Assembly (NCBI GenBank): GCA_030633015.1
Contig: DAOVTR010000049.1
Coordinates: forward strand, 1 to 8,804
DNA: 8,804 nucleotides
DNA from: Bdellovibrionales bacterium
GTDB lineage: Bacteria > Bdellovibrionota > Bacteriovoracia > Bacteriovoracales > Bacteriovoracaceae
Direction of reading: 5' to 3'
The stretch's first letter is position 1. Each line of letters begins with the position of its first letter. The notes under the pieces are model-generated. The model was given only the letters and a program-made list of their open reading frames with translations. It did not search any database and was not told where the DNA came from. A program made the translations under genes and the position numbers. Below are positions 7,532-8,804 of this stretch, piece by piece.

Positions 7532-8804
7532 CTAAACAGGGGAACTTATTTCAACATTTGCTATACTATTAGAAACTTCACACTTTTGTTCAGCATGAAA
7601 TCTAATTTTTGCATCAGGATTAAAAGTATATCCATCTTTCCCACGCAAAATATACTTCCTACGATCTTTCTTCCCAAGATTTGGCTCTATTAATTTTCTG
7701 AGTCTGCTAACACTTGTATAAATTAACTTATCATGAATTAATGGATTATATTCATCCTTCCATATAATTCTTGCTAATTCTTCTTTATCAAAATGTTTAC
7801 CCGTATTCTTAGCAAGTAAAAATAAAATTTCAAGCAGTACAAATCTATGCTTAAAGTCGATTAGTCCAAGGTTTTTTTCTCTAAGTTTTCTATTGGTTCG
7901 ATCTAAATAAAGATCAACGTTAGAATCATTAACATCGTCTATTTCATGCTGTAAAAGTCCAGTCAATCTTTTAAAATTCAAACGGTCAATTGACTCAAGA
8001 GCTAATCGATAAAGAACAAGGGCCCTATCAAACTCTCCTTTTGTTTTATGAACATTACCCTTCCAAAGTAAAATATAACCATATAAGTTCCAACATTTTT
8101 TTAACTGCAAATGTTTATTTGCCCTTTCAAAAAAATAAATCGACCTGTCAAATTGTCCTAGCTTTAAAAGTGTTTTCCCATAAAGATTGTACATTGCCCC
8201 ACATAAGTATGATTTATCAATAATTTTGAGCAATTGTGATAACTGATTTAAATAATCTATCGTTTCATCAAATTTATGCATATTATAACTATTTGTTGCT
8301 AATGCTAACAAACATTTAGAAAGAAGCTCAGGTTCATTTTCTTCCTTAGCCTTTCTATAAGAAATTAAATAACTTTCTACAGCATCTAGAAATTTACCAT
8401 CATAGGTATTAACAATGCCGCTATTATAAAAATATTCAGCATTTAAGCTTCCTAAGGTCGAATCAAATTCATCAAGCAAGTCTTTAGCGTTATTTATATA
8501 TTTAGCTGCTTTTTCAGTTTCTAATTTTTCTGAAGCTATACGAATTAAAAAACCTAATGTTTTAAATATAGCAAAATTATCTCGAGGTCGATCTGCACAT
8601 TCAAGAGCTTTTAAGAAATTTTCTTCTGCCTGAACCAAATCAGCTTTATCATAATGAAGCTTAGCTAAGTGATAGAAAGATCTTCCAACTTCTCTTTTAT
8701 TGACACTCATAATTTGATTATAATCTGAGCCAATAAAATCTTGAAATGCTAAAAGTGGATCAGTCCCTAAATTATCAAATTCTTTGACTTTCTCAGAATC
8801 ATTC
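7532..8804 (-). CDS. TPR-repeat protein with C-terminal OmpR-type winged-helix DNA-binding domain (5' end outside window)
   Basis: This is a putative signal-responsive regulator, partial at its N-terminus. From the ATG at 8708-8710 there are 392 residues, but the frame stays open for 31 more codons to the window edge with protein-like sequence (KVKEFDNLGTDPLLAFQDF), and no Shine-Dalgarno precedes that ATG. The true start is therefore probably outside. Numbering from the ATG, residues about 8-245 form some six tetratricopeptide repeats (FYHLAKLHYDKADLVQAEEN, YNSGIVNTYDGKFLDAVESY, YNLYGKTLLKLGQFDRSIYF, LLWKGNVHKTKGEFDRALVL). After a charged linker, residues about 288-365 form a winged helix: LLEILFLLAKNTGKHFDKEELARIIW, the recognition helix region LIYTSVSRLRKLIEP, and the wing YILRGKDGYTF, as in OmpR/PhoB effector domains. 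No receiver domain is visible. TPRs usually bind partners or peptides, so regulation by protein contact is inferred. The gene ends in two consecutive TAG codons. Confidence 0.78.
   Translation of the reverse strand, partial: NDSEKVKEFDNLGTDPLLAFQDFIGSDYNQIMSVNKREVGRSFYHLAKLHYDKADLVQAEENFLKALECADRPRDNFAIFKTLGFLIRIASEKLETEKAAKYINNAKDLLDEFDSTLGSLNAEYFYNSGIVNTYDGKFLDAVESYLISYRKAKEENEPELLSKCLLALATNSYNMHKFDETIDYLNQLSQLLKIIDKSYLCGAMYNLYGKTLLKLGQFDRSIYFFERANKHLQLKKCWNLYGYILLWKGNVHKTKGEFDRALVLYRLALESIDRLNFKRLTGLLQHEIDDVNDSNVDLYLDRTNRKLREKNLGLIDFKHRFVLLEILFLLAKNTGKHFDKEELARIIWKDEYNPLIHDKLIYTSVSRLRKLIEPNLGKKDRRKYILRGKDGYTFNPDAKIRFHAEQKCEVSNSIANVEISSPV

Noticed and set aside
7990..8223. Plus-strand open frame opposite the TPR region
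   Set aside because: Antisense to a frame that encodes recognisable TPR repeats; composition does not look like a protein and nothing supports a promoter or ribosome-binding site.

Overview
This is an AT-rich bacterial window with a conserved translation and transcription operon at its centre. The family features (a delta-type NusA, an IF2 with a very lysine-rich N-terminal linker, a tetratricopeptide-repeat protein ending in a winged helix, strong Lys/Ile/Asn codon bias) suggest a low-GC member of the Bdellovibrionota, for example the Bacteriovorax/Halobacteriovorax group. That placement is inference from protein character and not from a marker search.

Layout, all on the minus strand except the first gene, so transcription of the main block runs from right to left. 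At 7532-8804 is the 3' part of a TPR plus OmpR-type winged-helix regulator whose 5' end lies outside the window. It is followed at a 10-bp gap by a small exported protein of unknown function (6970-7521), which overlaps by 17 bp a RimI-like GNAT acetyltransferase (6459-6986). A clear intrinsic terminator at 6354-6384 closes that unit. Then come rimP (5820-6329), nusA (4380-5792), infB (1560-4328), rbfA (1188-1550) and truB (259-1188), with short gaps and one stop/start overlap, so they very probably form one operon. At 1-269 on the plus strand is the C-terminal end of an M14-type zinc carboxypeptidase or murein peptide amidase, convergent with truB and overlapping it by 11 bp.

The core genes cooperate in making and starting ribosomes: RimP and RbfA mature the 30S subunit, TruB makes pseudouridine 55 in tRNA, IF2 recruits initiator tRNA, and NusA couples transcription to elongation and termination factors. 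The RimI homologue just upstream would, if it acts like its E. coli namesake, modify a ribosomal protein, which fits the theme. The regulator and the exported protein do not obviously belong to it.

There is no gene-free stretch longer than 300 bases. The longest gap (6330-6458, 129 bp) holds the terminator and some AGCTT inverted repeats. I see no tRNA, rRNA, CRISPR array, insertion sequence or prophage gene. Most of the window is ordinary conserved sequence. The less familiar parts are the exported protein, the TPR/winged-helix regulator, and the question of where rimP transcription starts.
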